From Catalinimonas alkaloidigena (GTDB taxonomy: Bacteria; Bacteroidota; Bacteroidia; Cytophagales; Flexibacteraceae): a stretch of DNA of 64,000 nt. The stretch spans positions 124,001-188,000 of the forward strand of contig NZ_FNFO01000001.1 of the NCBI RefSeq assembly GCF_900100765.1. The letters are read 5' to 3'. Positions 8,301 through 16,111 of the stretch are shown here, in pieces (the first letter of the stretch is position 1; every line of letters begins with the position of its first letter). The notes below the pieces were generated by a model, which did no database searches, was not told the DNA's origin, and worked only from the letters and a program-made list of their open reading frames with translations. Both the position numbers and the translations under genes were made by a program.

Positions 8301-9116
8301 CCCGGCGTACTTGCGTTGCAGCGGATAGAGCGACCCGATGAACGGCAGTGGAATCCAAAGCTTTGAATTGACGTCGGTGAGAGGAAACAGGTGCTGGCGC
8401 AGGCGGTAGAGCCCCCCGTGCGGGCCGTACGTGTACATGGGGTGGTGCGAGGCCACAATGATTTTCTTGTCGTGGTTGCGGGTGATGGCTTCTTCGACCA
8501 GCCCGATAAAACCGGCTTCGTCTTTGGCTTCGCAGTCCGAATCTTCTCCGGGCTTCTCCCACCGGTGCAGCCACCATTGGGTGTCGAGAATCAACAGGAC
8601 CAACTCGTCGCTGAGTGGAATTTCGACCGGACCGGGGCAGCCGTCGTCCGGCAAAAAAAAGTTGCCCCGCTCGGGTAAGTAGCTCTCCGCAAAGCGTTCC
8701 TGGTTCCGCAGGTACTGCCAGCCCCAGCGACGCCCCTGCGCCCAGTCGTGATTGCCCGGAATGAGAAAGACCTGCCCCGCAAAGCCCTTGGTGACGTCCA
8801 GTTGCGCTTTGAGGTAGTTTTCGTACGTGTCCCGGTTCGCGTCCGAGCGTGCCGGCATCCCGTACGGGTAAATGTTGTCACCCAGAAAAATTACGGCGCT
8901 GTTTTCGGGTGCTTCCTGCAGTTGAGTCTGTAGCGTTTGCAGGGAAGGCTCCAGGGGATCGAGCAGCGGCCGGCCAACGTCGCCAATCAAAAAGACGCGG
9001 AACGTCAGGCTGTCGGGAGGTGACGGAGCCGGAGTGCTTTGCGCCTGTATGCGAAAAATGATCAGAAGGGGCAGTAGCATGCCCCGACTACTGGTCAGCA
9101 GATGGCCGAGCTTCAT
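5397..9116 (-). CDS. Metallophosphoesterase / kinase-like / Omp85 barrel fusion
   Basis: The product is a very large 1,239-residue envelope protein. A signal segment is followed by a calcineurin-type metallophosphoesterase (about residues 40-330) with the metal-binding series GDVG, LGDNIYPYG, PGNHDW, SHHP and GHEHTQ. The middle (about 440-720) has features seen in CotH/FAM20-like kinases: a strand carrying EYVLR, then IGDWDRHDDQW (near 609) and PRDRDQVFF (near 640). The C-terminus is an Omp85/TamA-like outer-membrane barrel with GGTTNLRGYR (near 1140), ending in YFF. The start at 9116 is chosen because it opens on a signal peptide; it overlaps the upstream gene by 29 bases. The phosphoesterase and barrel are clear, the kinase-like part is inferred, and the substrate is unknown. 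Confidence 0.85.
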   Translation of the reverse strand: MKLGHLLTSSRGMLLPLLIIFRIQAQSTPAPSPPDSLTFRVFLIGDVGRPLLDPLEPSLQTLQTQLQEAPENSAVIFLGDNIYPYGMPARSDANRDTYENYLKAQLDVTKGFAGQVFLIPGNHDWAQGRRWGWQYLRNQERFAESYLPERGNFFLPDDGCPGPVEIPLSDELVLLILDTQWWLHRWEKPGEDSDCEAKDEAGFIGLVEEAITRNHDKKIIVASHHPMYTYGPHGGLYRLRQHLFPLTDVNSKLWIPLPFIGSLYPLQRKYAGNIQDTPHPRYRALVRSLTRLFDEHPNLIHVAGHEHTQQYIVRDSVHYVVSGAGCKSSPVRQGKGSQFASSERGFASLDFHYGGDVWLNFWEPGPASAEERSVQADRVFHKKLMTAPYAWNQVTQAYTDSLDLADSTVIVNASDQYQRGALGRFFFGNNYRDVWKQPIKVPVFDIGKEAGGLTITKRGGGQQTKSLRLENKEGAEYVLRSIEKFPEGALPKALRGTLAANAVQDQISAAHPYGALVVPYLADAAGIFHTNPKLVYLPDDPRLGMYQRSFANTLALFEERPNEAHHLASLGDAEDYESTDDVLEHLREDNDDRTDQPLTLRSRLFDILIGDWDRHDDQWRWAEYEEEGKKGKLYRPVPRDRDQVFFINEGLAPKIMSRKWAMPKIQGFGEEIRDVVGFSYNARFFDRTFLNEMTLDDWLAQADSLQRRLTDDTLAYAIRQWPSDVFRLRGEEVIRKLQRRRDDLKTYAREYYLALAQVVDIVGSNKHETFLIDRLDDARTRVTVYKTKKDGEREQVIYERTFYTDETQEIRLYGLDGEDQFQVRGDVNRGILLRIVGGSGEDRIVDESKVLGPDRKTLIYDTEQGNDIAFGTEGRDFTSNDPDVNDYNRKAFLYDKTTPLLDLGYNADEGFHLSAGVQIQQQGFRKEPYAIRHYLLGAYATRLRASRFYYQGDFTNVFGRIGLRVTTDVRAPRYVNNFFGLGNETFAYDRDTLSLARYRLPFRQVEASVLFKGQSGNYLEWVAGPYGQYFQLTESAPTFPSAEQGSIDTTDLTAARLYGGLAAGVHYDSRNDRMMPTAGFRWNLDGHWVAGLNAVSHRFAQFTGDFAFYWGFRLPARITLASRVGGGVTYGPYEFFQALRLGGTTNLRGYRLTRFAGRRMFYNNTELRVRLFSFRTNYVGLIGYHDIGRVWIDGEDSHQWHRGYGGGLWVAPFRKFVLSATYGFSAEERLPLIQLGYFF

Positions 9117-10035
9117 AACGAAACAGTAAAATATTTGGGCCTTTGTCGTCGCCCTCGTTCGAAATATACAGGTCCCCGTTCGGGGCAAAACAGATGCCTT
9201 CGGGCTGTTCGAAGCGCCGGGGATTTAGGGGATGGACCGCTTCCAGGTTTCCTTGCGGATCGAAGACCAGCAGCAATTTGCCCGTTGAGGCCAGCACGTA
9301 GAGTTTCTGGTTCAGTGGATGCACCGCCACACCCGAGGGGCGGCATTGAAACTGTTGTTCGGTGGTCCGCAGCCAGTTGTGTGCTTTCAGACTGTCGATT
9401 ACTTCCGGATAATGAATCAAACGCCATGGTTCTTCTTCCAACGTTTCTGTTGCGCGCCGGAATCGGTAGATGCTACGCACTTTGTCGTCCGCTTTTACAC
9501 CGGGTTTGCTCTTGCAGGCCAGCAATAGCGCATCAGCCGCGGGGTCGTACCCTAGTCCCTCTACGTTGTTGTCATCATCGAGGAACGTCTTGTGCGTACG
9601 TACGTGAGGATCGTCTGTTTCCCAGGCGCTGATTTCGTACAAAGTACCGTTGCTTTTCGTGACGTACACGCGGTCGCCCACCACCTCAACACCTTCGTAA
9701 TCCCCGTCTTTGCCGAATTTATGTTCTGCCGTTACCTTACCTGTTTCCGTATCGAACAAGAACAGTTTACCGTCTTCGTCCTGCACGCACACCAGTTGGT
9801 TGTCTTTCCACCAGGTCAGTCCCGAAATTTCTTCCAGATCGTCGGGTAGGTGGTAGATCCGGTCCGGATCGCGCAGCATGTAGTGTCCGTCTACGGGCGT
9901 ACGGCCGGCTTCTTCCAGGGCGGCGTATTGTTCGTGGCGACAGCCGGTGGCCCCTCCGCTTAAAAACAGCACGCCCACGAGCCACATGAGCCAGGAACCT
10001 GATCGATAAGAAGGTAGCAATAACATAATGGTCAT
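9088..10035 (-). CDS. SdiA-regulated-like beta-propeller lipoprotein
   Basis: The product has 315 residues. A hydrophobic N-terminus ending in a lipobox-like GGATGC predicts a lipoprotein. The body has strand-rich repeats of the kind seen in SdiA-regulated/phytase-like propellers: EEISGLTW, DGDYEGVEVVGDRVYV, NNVEGLGYDPAADALLLACK, CRPSGVAVHPLNQKLYVLAS and EQPEGICFAPNGDLYISNE. The start at 10035 is preferred to one 108 bases upstream because it gives a clean signal peptide. Its 3' end overlaps the phosphoesterase fusion gene, so the two are probably co-transcribed and act together at the cell surface. The ligand is unknown. Confidence 0.8.
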   Translation of the reverse strand: MTIMLLLPSYRSGSWLMWLVGVLFLSGGATGCRHEQYAALEEAGRTPVDGHYMLRDPDRIYHLPDDLEEISGLTWWKDNQLVCVQDEDGKLFLFDTETGKVTAEHKFGKDGDYEGVEVVGDRVYVTKSNGTLYEISAWETDDPHVRTHKTFLDDDNNVEGLGYDPAADALLLACKSKPGVKADDKVRSIYRFRRATETLEEEPWRLIHYPEVIDSLKAHNWLRTTEQQFQCRPSGVAVHPLNQKLYVLASTGKLLLVFDPQGNLEAVHPLNPRRFEQPEGICFAPNGDLYISNEGDDKGPNILLFRYEARPSADQ

Positions 10036-10223
10036 TTGTACGAAACGGAGAAAGAAAAGATTGTGCTTCGGGGCACATTCGCGAATCCTGCGCGCATCAT
10101 TTGCCGTTAGGAGGGATAGCCAGCACAGAACAGAGCATGCCACGGTAGGTGGCCAGGCGGACGCAAAGGCGCAACGCGTTAGCCCGGAGCCCCCGTAGGC
10201 TGATCATCAGACCCTACTAGACT

Positions 10224-11474
10224 ATGCCCGTAGACGAAGCGCTGCTGAAACGTTGTCAGTCGTTTGTAGAAGAGTATTTTCGGGTGCACCTTTCGCCGAA
10301 AATCCGGTACCATACCATCGAGCACGCACAGGCCGTTGCGTCTGCCTGCAAAGACATTGGCGAACACAGCGGGCTATCGGATGCTGAACTGGAAGTGGTG
10401 CAACTGGCGGGATGGTTGCACGACACCGGGTATGGGGTGAACGGTCCGTTGAATCACGAAGAAGAAAGTAAGAAAATTGCGAGCGCCTTTTTGACGGGCG
10501 AGCATTACGACGCCCAACGGCTCGGGCAGGTGCTGGGATGCATCGACGCAACGCGCATGCCCCAGTCGCCCAAAACCTTGGCCGAGAAGGTAGTTTGTGA
10601 CGCAGACCTTTGCCATCTGGCTTCCGACACGTACTTCCGGTCGGCCAAGTTGCTGAAGCAGGAAGTAGCGGCGGTGCGTGGCCAGAAAATCGGCAAGGCA
10701 AAATGGTTGCAAGGCAATCAGGATTTTTTCAATACCCACGATTTTTTTACGGAATACGCGCGGAATAACCTGCAACCCTTAAAGGACAAGAATTTGGAAC
10801 AGATACAACAAAAGCTGCGCAAGATCGAACAGAAATCGACGAAAGCAGCGGAGCCGCAGGCGGAAGTCGAGCGGCTGCAAAAGAAGCTGGAAAAAGAAAA
10901 GAAGAAGCGGAAAAAGCTGAAGGCCAAGTCGAAAAAATCGACCCGAAACGTGGATTCCATGTTCCGAACCGTCTCGAAGAACCACATTGACCTCAGTTCG
11001 ATCGCCGACAACAAAGCCAACATCATGATTTCGGTCAACGCCATCATCGTCTCGATTCTGGTATCGGTGTTGTTGCGAAAATTCGAAGATTACCCGAATC
11101 TGGTGATCCCGACCATGATTCTGATCGCGGTGTGCCTGACAACGATCGTCTTTGCCATTCTGGCCACCCGGCCCAACGTGACGTCCGGGCGCTTCACCAA
11201 AGAAGACATCGATCAGAAACGCGCGAACCTGTTGTTTTTCGGCAACTTTCATAAGATGGAACTGAAAGATTACGCCGCTGGCATGAACCAGGTAATCAAA
11301 GACGACGAGTTTTTGTACGGAAGCATGATCCGCGATATTTACTTTCTGGGCAATGTATTGGGGCAGAAATACCGTCGTTTGCGCATTTCTTATACCATTT
11401 TCATGTTCGGATTCATTATTTCGGTGATCTCGTTTGCGGTAGCGGTGCTCTTCTTTCCGCCCGCCAACTACTGA
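10224..11474 (+). CDS. HD phosphohydrolase fused to PycTM membrane effector
   Basis: The product has 416 residues. The N-terminal HD domain (about 1-170) has H34, the H66-D67 doublet in WLHDTGY, and D126/D128 in VCDADL, the metal-binding set of HD phosphodiesterases. A highly charged coiled coil (about 180-245) leads to a PycTM (DUF5706-like) domain with the signature SSIADNKANIMISVNAII. The transmembrane helices lie at about 268-288, 296-318 and 388-411. PycTM is the membrane effector module of Pycsar anti-phage systems, where it responds to cyclic pyrimidine nucleotides. Here it is first in an apparent operon with a histidine kinase (37 bases downstream) and a nucleotide cyclase. HD-PycTM fusions are common in Bacteroidota chromosomes, so a housekeeping signalling role is as likely as defence. 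Confidence 0.88.
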   Translation: MPVDEALLKRCQSFVEEYFRVHLSPKIRYHTIEHAQAVASACKDIGEHSGLSDAELEVVQLAGWLHDTGYGVNGPLNHEEESKKIASAFLTGEHYDAQRLGQVLGCIDATRMPQSPKTLAEKVVCDADLCHLASDTYFRSAKLLKQEVAAVRGQKIGKAKWLQGNQDFFNTHDFFTEYARNNLQPLKDKNLEQIQQKLRKIEQKSTKAAEPQAEVERLQKKLEKEKKKRKKLKAKSKKSTRNVDSMFRTVSKNHIDLSSIADNKANIMISVNAIIVSILVSVLLRKFEDYPNLVIPTMILIAVCLTTIVFAILATRPNVTSGRFTKEDIDQKRANLLFFGNFHKMELKDYAAGMNQVIKDDEFLYGSMIRDIYFLGNVLGQKYRRLRISYTIFMFGFIISVISFAVAVLFFPPANY

Positions 11475-11511
11475 ACCGGCCGATGCATTCCATACAGTAC
11501 TGCAAACCCTA

Positions 11512-12804
11512 ATGGACTTGGATAGATCCCCATCCTGGTACGAGGCGCTGGTCGGACACTTGCCCGACGTCCTTGTCGTGTGCGACCGTGCCTTGCAGAT
11601 CCGGTTCGTAACCCCTTCGGTGCAGGTACAACTGGGCTATACGCCGGCCGAACTGCACGGTACTTCCATCCGGAAACTCTTTCTGGAAGAGGGCTGGGCG
11701 CGATTTCTGGAGCAATGGGAGGGCTTGGCGGTACACCCGGAACGGACGCTAGACCTGATGCTGGTCCTGCAACCGAAAACAGGAGAGTGGGTACAGGCCG
11801 ACGTGCGCGTTCGGCATTTGTTCGACGATCCGCAGGTGGCCGGAGGGTTGTTGACCATTCGTCCGATGCCCGAGATCGAAGCCGGCGTGGTGCAATTGCA
11901 GGACTACATCAAACAGTTGAAAAGTGCTGTCAAGGAACAGACACAGGCCCTCGAAGCTAAAAATCAGGAATTGCACGATGCGCTCGAACATTTGAAAAAT
12001 ACACAACTCAAACTCGTCGAGAGCGATAAGATGGCCTCGCTGGGCGAACTGACTGCCGGAATCGCACACGAAATCAACAACCCCATCAACTTTGTGTCGT
12101 CGAACATCACGCCGCTGCAAACCGATCTGGCCGAAATCCAGGAATTGCTGAAGCAGTACGAGACGCTGCACAAAGAAACGAATGTGGAGGCGAGGCTGAA
12201 CCAGATTGCGCAGTTGCGTAAAGCGTTAGAGCCTGAGTTTTTATTTGAAGAAATGGAGGCCTTGATCAAAGGCATTCGGGAAGGGGCCGACCGTACGCGC
12301 AGCATTGTCAACGGACTGCGTACGTTCTCCCGGTTGGACGAGTCGGATTTCAAACCCGCCGATTTGCATCAGGGGCTGGAATCGACGCTGATGTTGCTGA
12401 GCAACCGCATCAAAAACCGCATTGAAGTGCACCGGGACTATGGGGTGCTGCCGTTGGTAGAATGCTTGCCCGGGAAACTTAATCAGGTATTCATGAACAT
12501 TATCAACAACAGCCTGCAGGCCATTGAAGGGAAAGGCAACCTGTGGTTGCACACCCAACAGAAAGGCAATGCGGTGGAAATTCGTATTCGCGATGATGGT
12601 CCCGGGATGTCGGAAGACGTAAAAAGACGCATCTTTGAGCCCTTTTTCACAACGAAAGACGTGGGGCAGGGAACAGGGCTAGGGTTATCCATTTCGTTCG
12701 GTGTAATGGAACGCCACCAGGGACGCATCGAAGTAGAAAGCACCCCGGGTAAAGGGACTGAATTTATCATTACGCTGCCCGTGCAGCAGGAGGCAACCCA
12801 ATAA
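11512..12804 (+). CDS. Soluble PAS-domain sensor histidine kinase
   Basis: The product has 430 residues with no membrane segment. A PAS domain (about 10-125; ITPSVQ/LGY-type core) is followed by a coiled coil (about 130-175). The DHp helix has the H-box GELTAGIAHEINNP with phospho-acceptor His186. The ATPase domain has N-box NQVFMNIINNSLQAI, G1 DDGPGM, F-box FEPFFTTK and G2 GTGLGLSI. Its closest style is the HisKA kinases that partner DQRMPGM-type receivers. It is separated by only 5 bases from the receiver-cyclase gene, so that protein is the obvious phosphotransfer partner. The cytoplasmic signal sensed by the PAS domain is unknown. Confidence 0.93.
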   Translation: MDLDRSPSWYEALVGHLPDVLVVCDRALQIRFVTPSVQVQLGYTPAELHGTSIRKLFLEEGWARFLEQWEGLAVHPERTLDLMLVLQPKTGEWVQADVRVRHLFDDPQVAGGLLTIRPMPEIEAGVVQLQDYIKQLKSAVKEQTQALEAKNQELHDALEHLKNTQLKLVESDKMASLGELTAGIAHEINNPINFVSSNITPLQTDLAEIQELLKQYETLHKETNVEARLNQIAQLRKALEPEFLFEEMEALIKGIREGADRTRSIVNGLRTFSRLDESDFKPADLHQGLESTLMLLSNRIKNRIEVHRDYGVLPLVECLPGKLNQVFMNIINNSLQAIEGKGNLWLHTQQKGNAVEIRIRDDGPGMSEDVKRRIFEPFFTTKDVGQGTGLGLSISFGVMERHQGRIEVESTPGKGTEFIITLPVQQEATQ

Positions 12805-12809
12805 GGCTT

Positions 12810-13898
12810 ATGGAAAAGCAGGACTTTACCATCTTGTATGTCGACGACGAAGAGCAGAACCTGATTTCTTTCAAAGCCGCCTTTCGGCGGAAGTATCAGG
12901 TGCTGACGGCCCACAGCGGCGAGGAGGGTTTGCGCATCATGCGCGATTTCGACGTGGACCTGATCATCACCGACCAGCGTATGCCGGGCATGACGGGCGT
13001 GCAGTTCCTGGAGCGCATCCTGCCCGAATTTCCGGACACAATTCGGATGGTGCTCACGGGTTTCAGCGACATCGAAGACATCATCGACGCAATCAATAAC
13101 GGAGGGGTGTTTCGGTACATCACCAAGCCTTGGGATGAACTCGAACTGCAAATGACGATCGAAAATGCCCGGCAAATCAGTGCGTTGCAGCGGAAAAACA
13201 AAAAGCTGTTGCTCGACCTGAAACAAAAAGTAGAAGAACAGGAACGAACCCTGAAGTTGTTTGTGCGCTACGTGCCCGAACAGGTTGTTGAAAAAGCTCT
13301 GTCCACGTCGGGCGATACCGTCTTGGATGGCGAGACTCGCTACATCGCTGTGCTTTTCTGCGATATTCGGGGGTTTACACCGCTGAGCGAAACGCTGGCG
13401 CCCCGCGAAACCGTGGCATTTCTGAACGATTATTATTCTTTGATGGGGAAGGCCATTAAGCGCCACGGTGGCGCGGTTTACCAGTTCGTCGGCGACGAAA
13501 TTTCTGCTACGTTTGGCGCTCCCATCGATCATGCCCACAAGGAACGCAGTGCTGTGTTCTGTGCCTTGGAAATGCGCGAAAAGCTGGAACAACTGAATCG
13601 CCGTTACTGCGATCGCTTCGGATGCGAGATCGAAATCGGCATCAGTGTGCACGCTGGCGAAGTGGTAGCGGGCAACTTAGGGTCAGAAGACCGGATCGGC
13701 TACTCTGTAACCGGCGATACCGTCAACACGGCGAAGCGCATCGAGACGCTTACCAAAGGAAAGTCCAACTTGATTCTGATCAGCGACCAAGTCTATGCCC
13801 AGACACAGCATCTGCTCGACGTGAACGTCTGGGAACCGCAAGCGGTCAAGGGGAAAAAAGACAAGATTCAGGTATACGAAGTGTTGCGGCGCAAATAA
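12810..13898 (+). CDS. Response regulator with class III nucleotide cyclase output
   Basis: The product has 362 residues. The receiver (about 5-120) has acidic residues D12/D13, phospho-acceptor D55 in TDQRMPG, and K106 in TKPWD. A signalling coiled coil (about 122-155) joins a class III cyclase domain (about 175-355). The metal-binding aspartates are D185 (FCDIRGFT) and D229 (VGDE), and the transition-state residues N306 and R310 are present, so catalysis looks intact. The two base-recognising positions are not the usual Lys and Asp/Thr of adenylyl cyclases: they are Q225 and S299. The nucleotide made therefore cannot be assumed to be cAMP. It is the last gene of the HD-PycTM/kinase/cyclase set. 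Confidence 0.92.
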   Translation: MEKQDFTILYVDDEEQNLISFKAAFRRKYQVLTAHSGEEGLRIMRDFDVDLIITDQRMPGMTGVQFLERILPEFPDTIRMVLTGFSDIEDIIDAINNGGVFRYITKPWDELELQMTIENARQISALQRKNKKLLLDLKQKVEEQERTLKLFVRYVPEQVVEKALSTSGDTVLDGETRYIAVLFCDIRGFTPLSETLAPRETVAFLNDYYSLMGKAIKRHGGAVYQFVGDEISATFGAPIDHAHKERSAVFCALEMREKLEQLNRRYCDRFGCEIEIGISVHAGEVVAGNLGSEDRIGYSVTGDTVNTAKRIETLTKGKSNLILISDQVYAQTQHLLDVNVWEPQAVKGKKDKIQVYEVLRRK

Positions 13899-13920
13899 AA
13901 AAAGGGGCTATACAGCCCCA
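13897..13920 (-). terminator. Intrinsic terminator between cyclase and yfiR-like gene
   Basis: A GGGGCT/AGCCCC stem (13904-13909 with 13914-13919) is followed, on the minus strand, by seven T residues. It serves the yfiR-like gene and sits at the very end of the converging cyclase gene. Confidence 0.8.
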
Positions 13921-13946
13921 TCCCTCTATTCAAATCATAAACGTAC

Positions 13947-14492
13947 TCAGATCATAATAGCGAGGGAACGTAGTGTCGAGACGTATTTCAGGTTACGCTC
14001 GAAAAGCGCATTCTCGTTCATTTCGAAGCGCGGCTTTCCTTCGCGGACCACAAAGTTGATCTGACTACCGGCTTTGCCCAAGTCTTCTTTGTGGGTAACA
14101 ATCAAGGTGCTGTTGTAACGCGTTTTCTTCTGCACATCGTCAAACAAGTCGCTTTTGCCTTCGGGCAAGTACAAGATGTGACATACATCTTTGCCAATCT
14201 CGTCAGGGGTGCTGTACTTGACGATTTTGATCGAGCGGTCGTCTACTTTCTTAGTAGCTGCCATTTTTTCCAGCTCTGCCATCAGCGGCGTATTGCCTAA
14301 CACACCGATGACGAAATCGCCAGATTGGTAGCGGCTCGACTCAGGCCACTTGACGTATTTAGTAAAGTGGTAGATAAAAACGCTGTAGATTACACTCTCG
14401 TCAGAAGAGATTGGCTTTTCAGCGTAAGCTTTTGAGGTCAGTATGCCCTGGGCTAGAAAGATCGCCAGAAGCAAGTAAACAGTTTTCTTCAT
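13947..14492 (-). CDS. YfiR family (DUF4154) periplasmic protein
   Basis: The product has 181 residues. A signal peptide (MKKTVYLLLAIFLAQG, cleaved near AYA) is followed by the YfiR fold: VIYSVFIYHFTKYVKWP, FVIGVLGNTPLMAELEKMA, CHILYLP, STLIVTHKEDLGKAGSQINFVV and a C-terminal FEMNENALFERNLKYVSTL. In Pseudomonas, YfiR is a periplasmic repressor of a diguanylate cyclase. Here it converges on a nucleotide-cyclase gene (48-base gap), which suggests, but does not show, a link to the same signalling. The start at 14492 is set by the signal peptide. The 282 bases upstream to the next gene are AT-rich, with no exact TAnnTTTG element that I can find. Confidence 0.85.
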   Translation of the reverse strand: MKKTVYLLLAIFLAQGILTSKAYAEKPISSDESVIYSVFIYHFTKYVKWPESSRYQSGDFVIGVLGNTPLMAELEKMAATKKVDDRSIKIVKYSTPDEIGKDVCHILYLPEGKSDLFDDVQKKTRYNSTLIVTHKEDLGKAGSQINFVVREGKPRFEMNENALFERNLKYVSTLRSLAIMI

Positions 14493-14774
14493 ACAGTCTA
14501 TAATTTCAGTTTCCAAGCACAAGATAATAACAACATGTATTCGTCCTGATTTCGAGTAGTTTAATTGGTATTTTAGCGGTATCAACACGTAAAAATGTAA
14601 GGTGAGTGTAAGGCGTGTTTTTAAAGCGGAAATGATTTCTTTTAGCAACCGAGCTATTTTTATCGAATATTAATTGCTTTCAGGCGAATAAAATAGGCTT
14701 TATGCATGTTATTTTATGGAAAATGTTCAATATTATAAAGTAATCTTTATGAAGACTACAAGACAGTTTTATCG

Positions 14775-16007
14775 TTGAAATACGATGTAATAATTGCGGG
14801 AGCAGGGCCCGCGGGCGTTTCTTGCGCCCTACATGCGGCCGCCGCCGGGTTGAACGTGGCGTTGCTGGATCGGGCGGCTTTTCCTCGTGATAAGATTTGT
14901 GGAGATGCATTGAGCGGCAACGTCTTGTATGAACTGGGCCGCTTGCCGGGGGACGCGTTGCGTGCTTTCCACGGTTTAGAAACTCATCAGGAAGCGTGGG
15001 GAATACGGTTCTACGCTCCCAATCATCAGTACCTGGATTTGCCCTTTCCCCGAAAAAAGCATGTGCGTACCGCTCCGGGCTTTGTGATGCCGCGCGTCGA
15101 GTTCGATGCTTATCTGTTTCAGCGTGCACAAACTACTTCTGGTATAACCATCTACTCAGGCGAGTCGGTCCAGGACGTTCACGTTGATCGGCAGGGTGTT
15201 GAGGTACAGACCACACACCATCAGTTGCAGGGAGAGTTGTTGGTAGGAGCCGATGGCGCGCAATCGATCGTCAGGCGGCAACTGATTTCCTACACCAAGC
15301 TAGACCGGCGGCATCACTGTGCCGGACTGCGGGTGTACTACGAAGGAGTAATGGACTTTGCTACGCCCGCTTCGATCGAATTACATTTTTTGCCGGAACT
15401 CTTGCCGGGCTACTTCTGGATGTTTCCACTGCCCGGAGGGAAAGCCAACGTAGGGCTGGGCATGTTGTCGAGTGTGGTGAGCCGCCGCCGTCTCAATCTG
15501 CGCCATCTCCTGAACAACATTATCTATGAGCATCCCACCATCGCTCCTCGTTTTCGGCACGCACGGGCGCTCGAAAGTATCAAAGGCTTTGGCCTGCCGC
15601 TGGGTTCAGTGCGGCGACAGTTGTCGGGAGAGCGATTCATGCTGGTGGGCGATGCCGCCTCGCTGATCGATCCTTTTTCGGGCGAAGGCATCGGCAACGC
15701 CCTGCAAAGCGGTCGCATCGCCGCCCAACACGCCGTGCACTGCATTACGGAACAGCGCTACAGCGCTGCCGACCTGCGTCAGTACGACGAAGCGGTCTAT
15801 ACAAAAATGGGCATGGAGTTGCGGGTGAGCCGTGGTTTGCAGCAACTGGCGCGTTTTCCGGGGCTATTCAACTTTGTTGTGAAGAAAGCCAATCGCAATC
15901 CGGAAGTTCGGCGACTGCTGATGAGCATGTACGATGATGTGGACCTAAAACGGGAGCTAACCCGGCCGGGCTTTTATGTACGTCTGCTGACCAGCCGTGG
16001 GGGTTGA
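14775..16007 (+). CDS. Geranylgeranyl-reductase-family FAD oxidoreductase
   Basis: The product has 410 residues. It carries the FAD-binding Rossmann motif GAGPAGVSCALHAA near the N-terminus, the family motif DKICGDALS, a second NADP/FAD element LVGADGAQS, and the C-terminal FAD-phosphate motif LVGDAASLIDPFSGEGIGNAL. These define the geranylgeranyl reductase/halogenase-like flavoprotein group, whose members reduce isoprenoid chains or oxidise polyenes and lipids. The start codon is TTG at 14775; no in-frame ATG gives a complete Rossmann fold. The gene is alone. The substrate is not determinable here, though a menaquinone side-chain or membrane-lipid role would fit the family. Confidence 0.88.
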   Translation: MKYDVIIAGAGPAGVSCALHAAAAGLNVALLDRAAFPRDKICGDALSGNVLYELGRLPGDALRAFHGLETHQEAWGIRFYAPNHQYLDLPFPRKKHVRTAPGFVMPRVEFDAYLFQRAQTTSGITIYSGESVQDVHVDRQGVEVQTTHHQLQGELLVGADGAQSIVRRQLISYTKLDRRHHCAGLRVYYEGVMDFATPASIELHFLPELLPGYFWMFPLPGGKANVGLGMLSSVVSRRRLNLRHLLNNIIYEHPTIAPRFRHARALESIKGFGLPLGSVRRQLSGERFMLVGDAASLIDPFSGEGIGNALQSGRIAAQHAVHCITEQRYSAADLRQYDEAVYTKMGMELRVSRGLQQLARFPGLFNFVVKKANRNPEVRRLLMSMYDDVDLKRELTRPGFYVRLLTSRGG

Positions 16008-16011
16008 ACAT

Positions 16012-16043
16012 AAAAAAACGACACCGGGTTGAGTCCGGTGTCG
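16012..16043 (-). terminator. Intrinsic terminator after the anti-sigma gene
   Basis: A perfect 9-bp stem (CGACACCGG at 16019-16027 with CCGGTGTCG at 16035-16043) is followed on the minus strand by seven T residues. It lies 68 bases past the stop of the minus-strand gene at 16112. Confidence 0.85.
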
Positions 16044-16111
16044 CCGCTGGTCCTAGACTTGCTTGGAATGAAAGAGCCTAGAGTTTTTCTTTGTAACAAA
16101 TACAGGGCCAA

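Noticed and set aside
10224-13898. Calling the HD-PycTM/kinase/cyclase set a Pycsar defence island outright
   Set aside because: There are no mobile-element or other defence genes nearby, the cyclase is a response regulator, and HD-PycTM proteins are widespread in Bacteroidota chromosomes. It is kept as a hypothesis in the findings.
14493-14774. Riboswitch or RNA gene in the AT-rich gap before the flavoprotein gene
   Set aside because: No conserved riboswitch core is recognisable; the base composition is ordinary for an intergenic region here.
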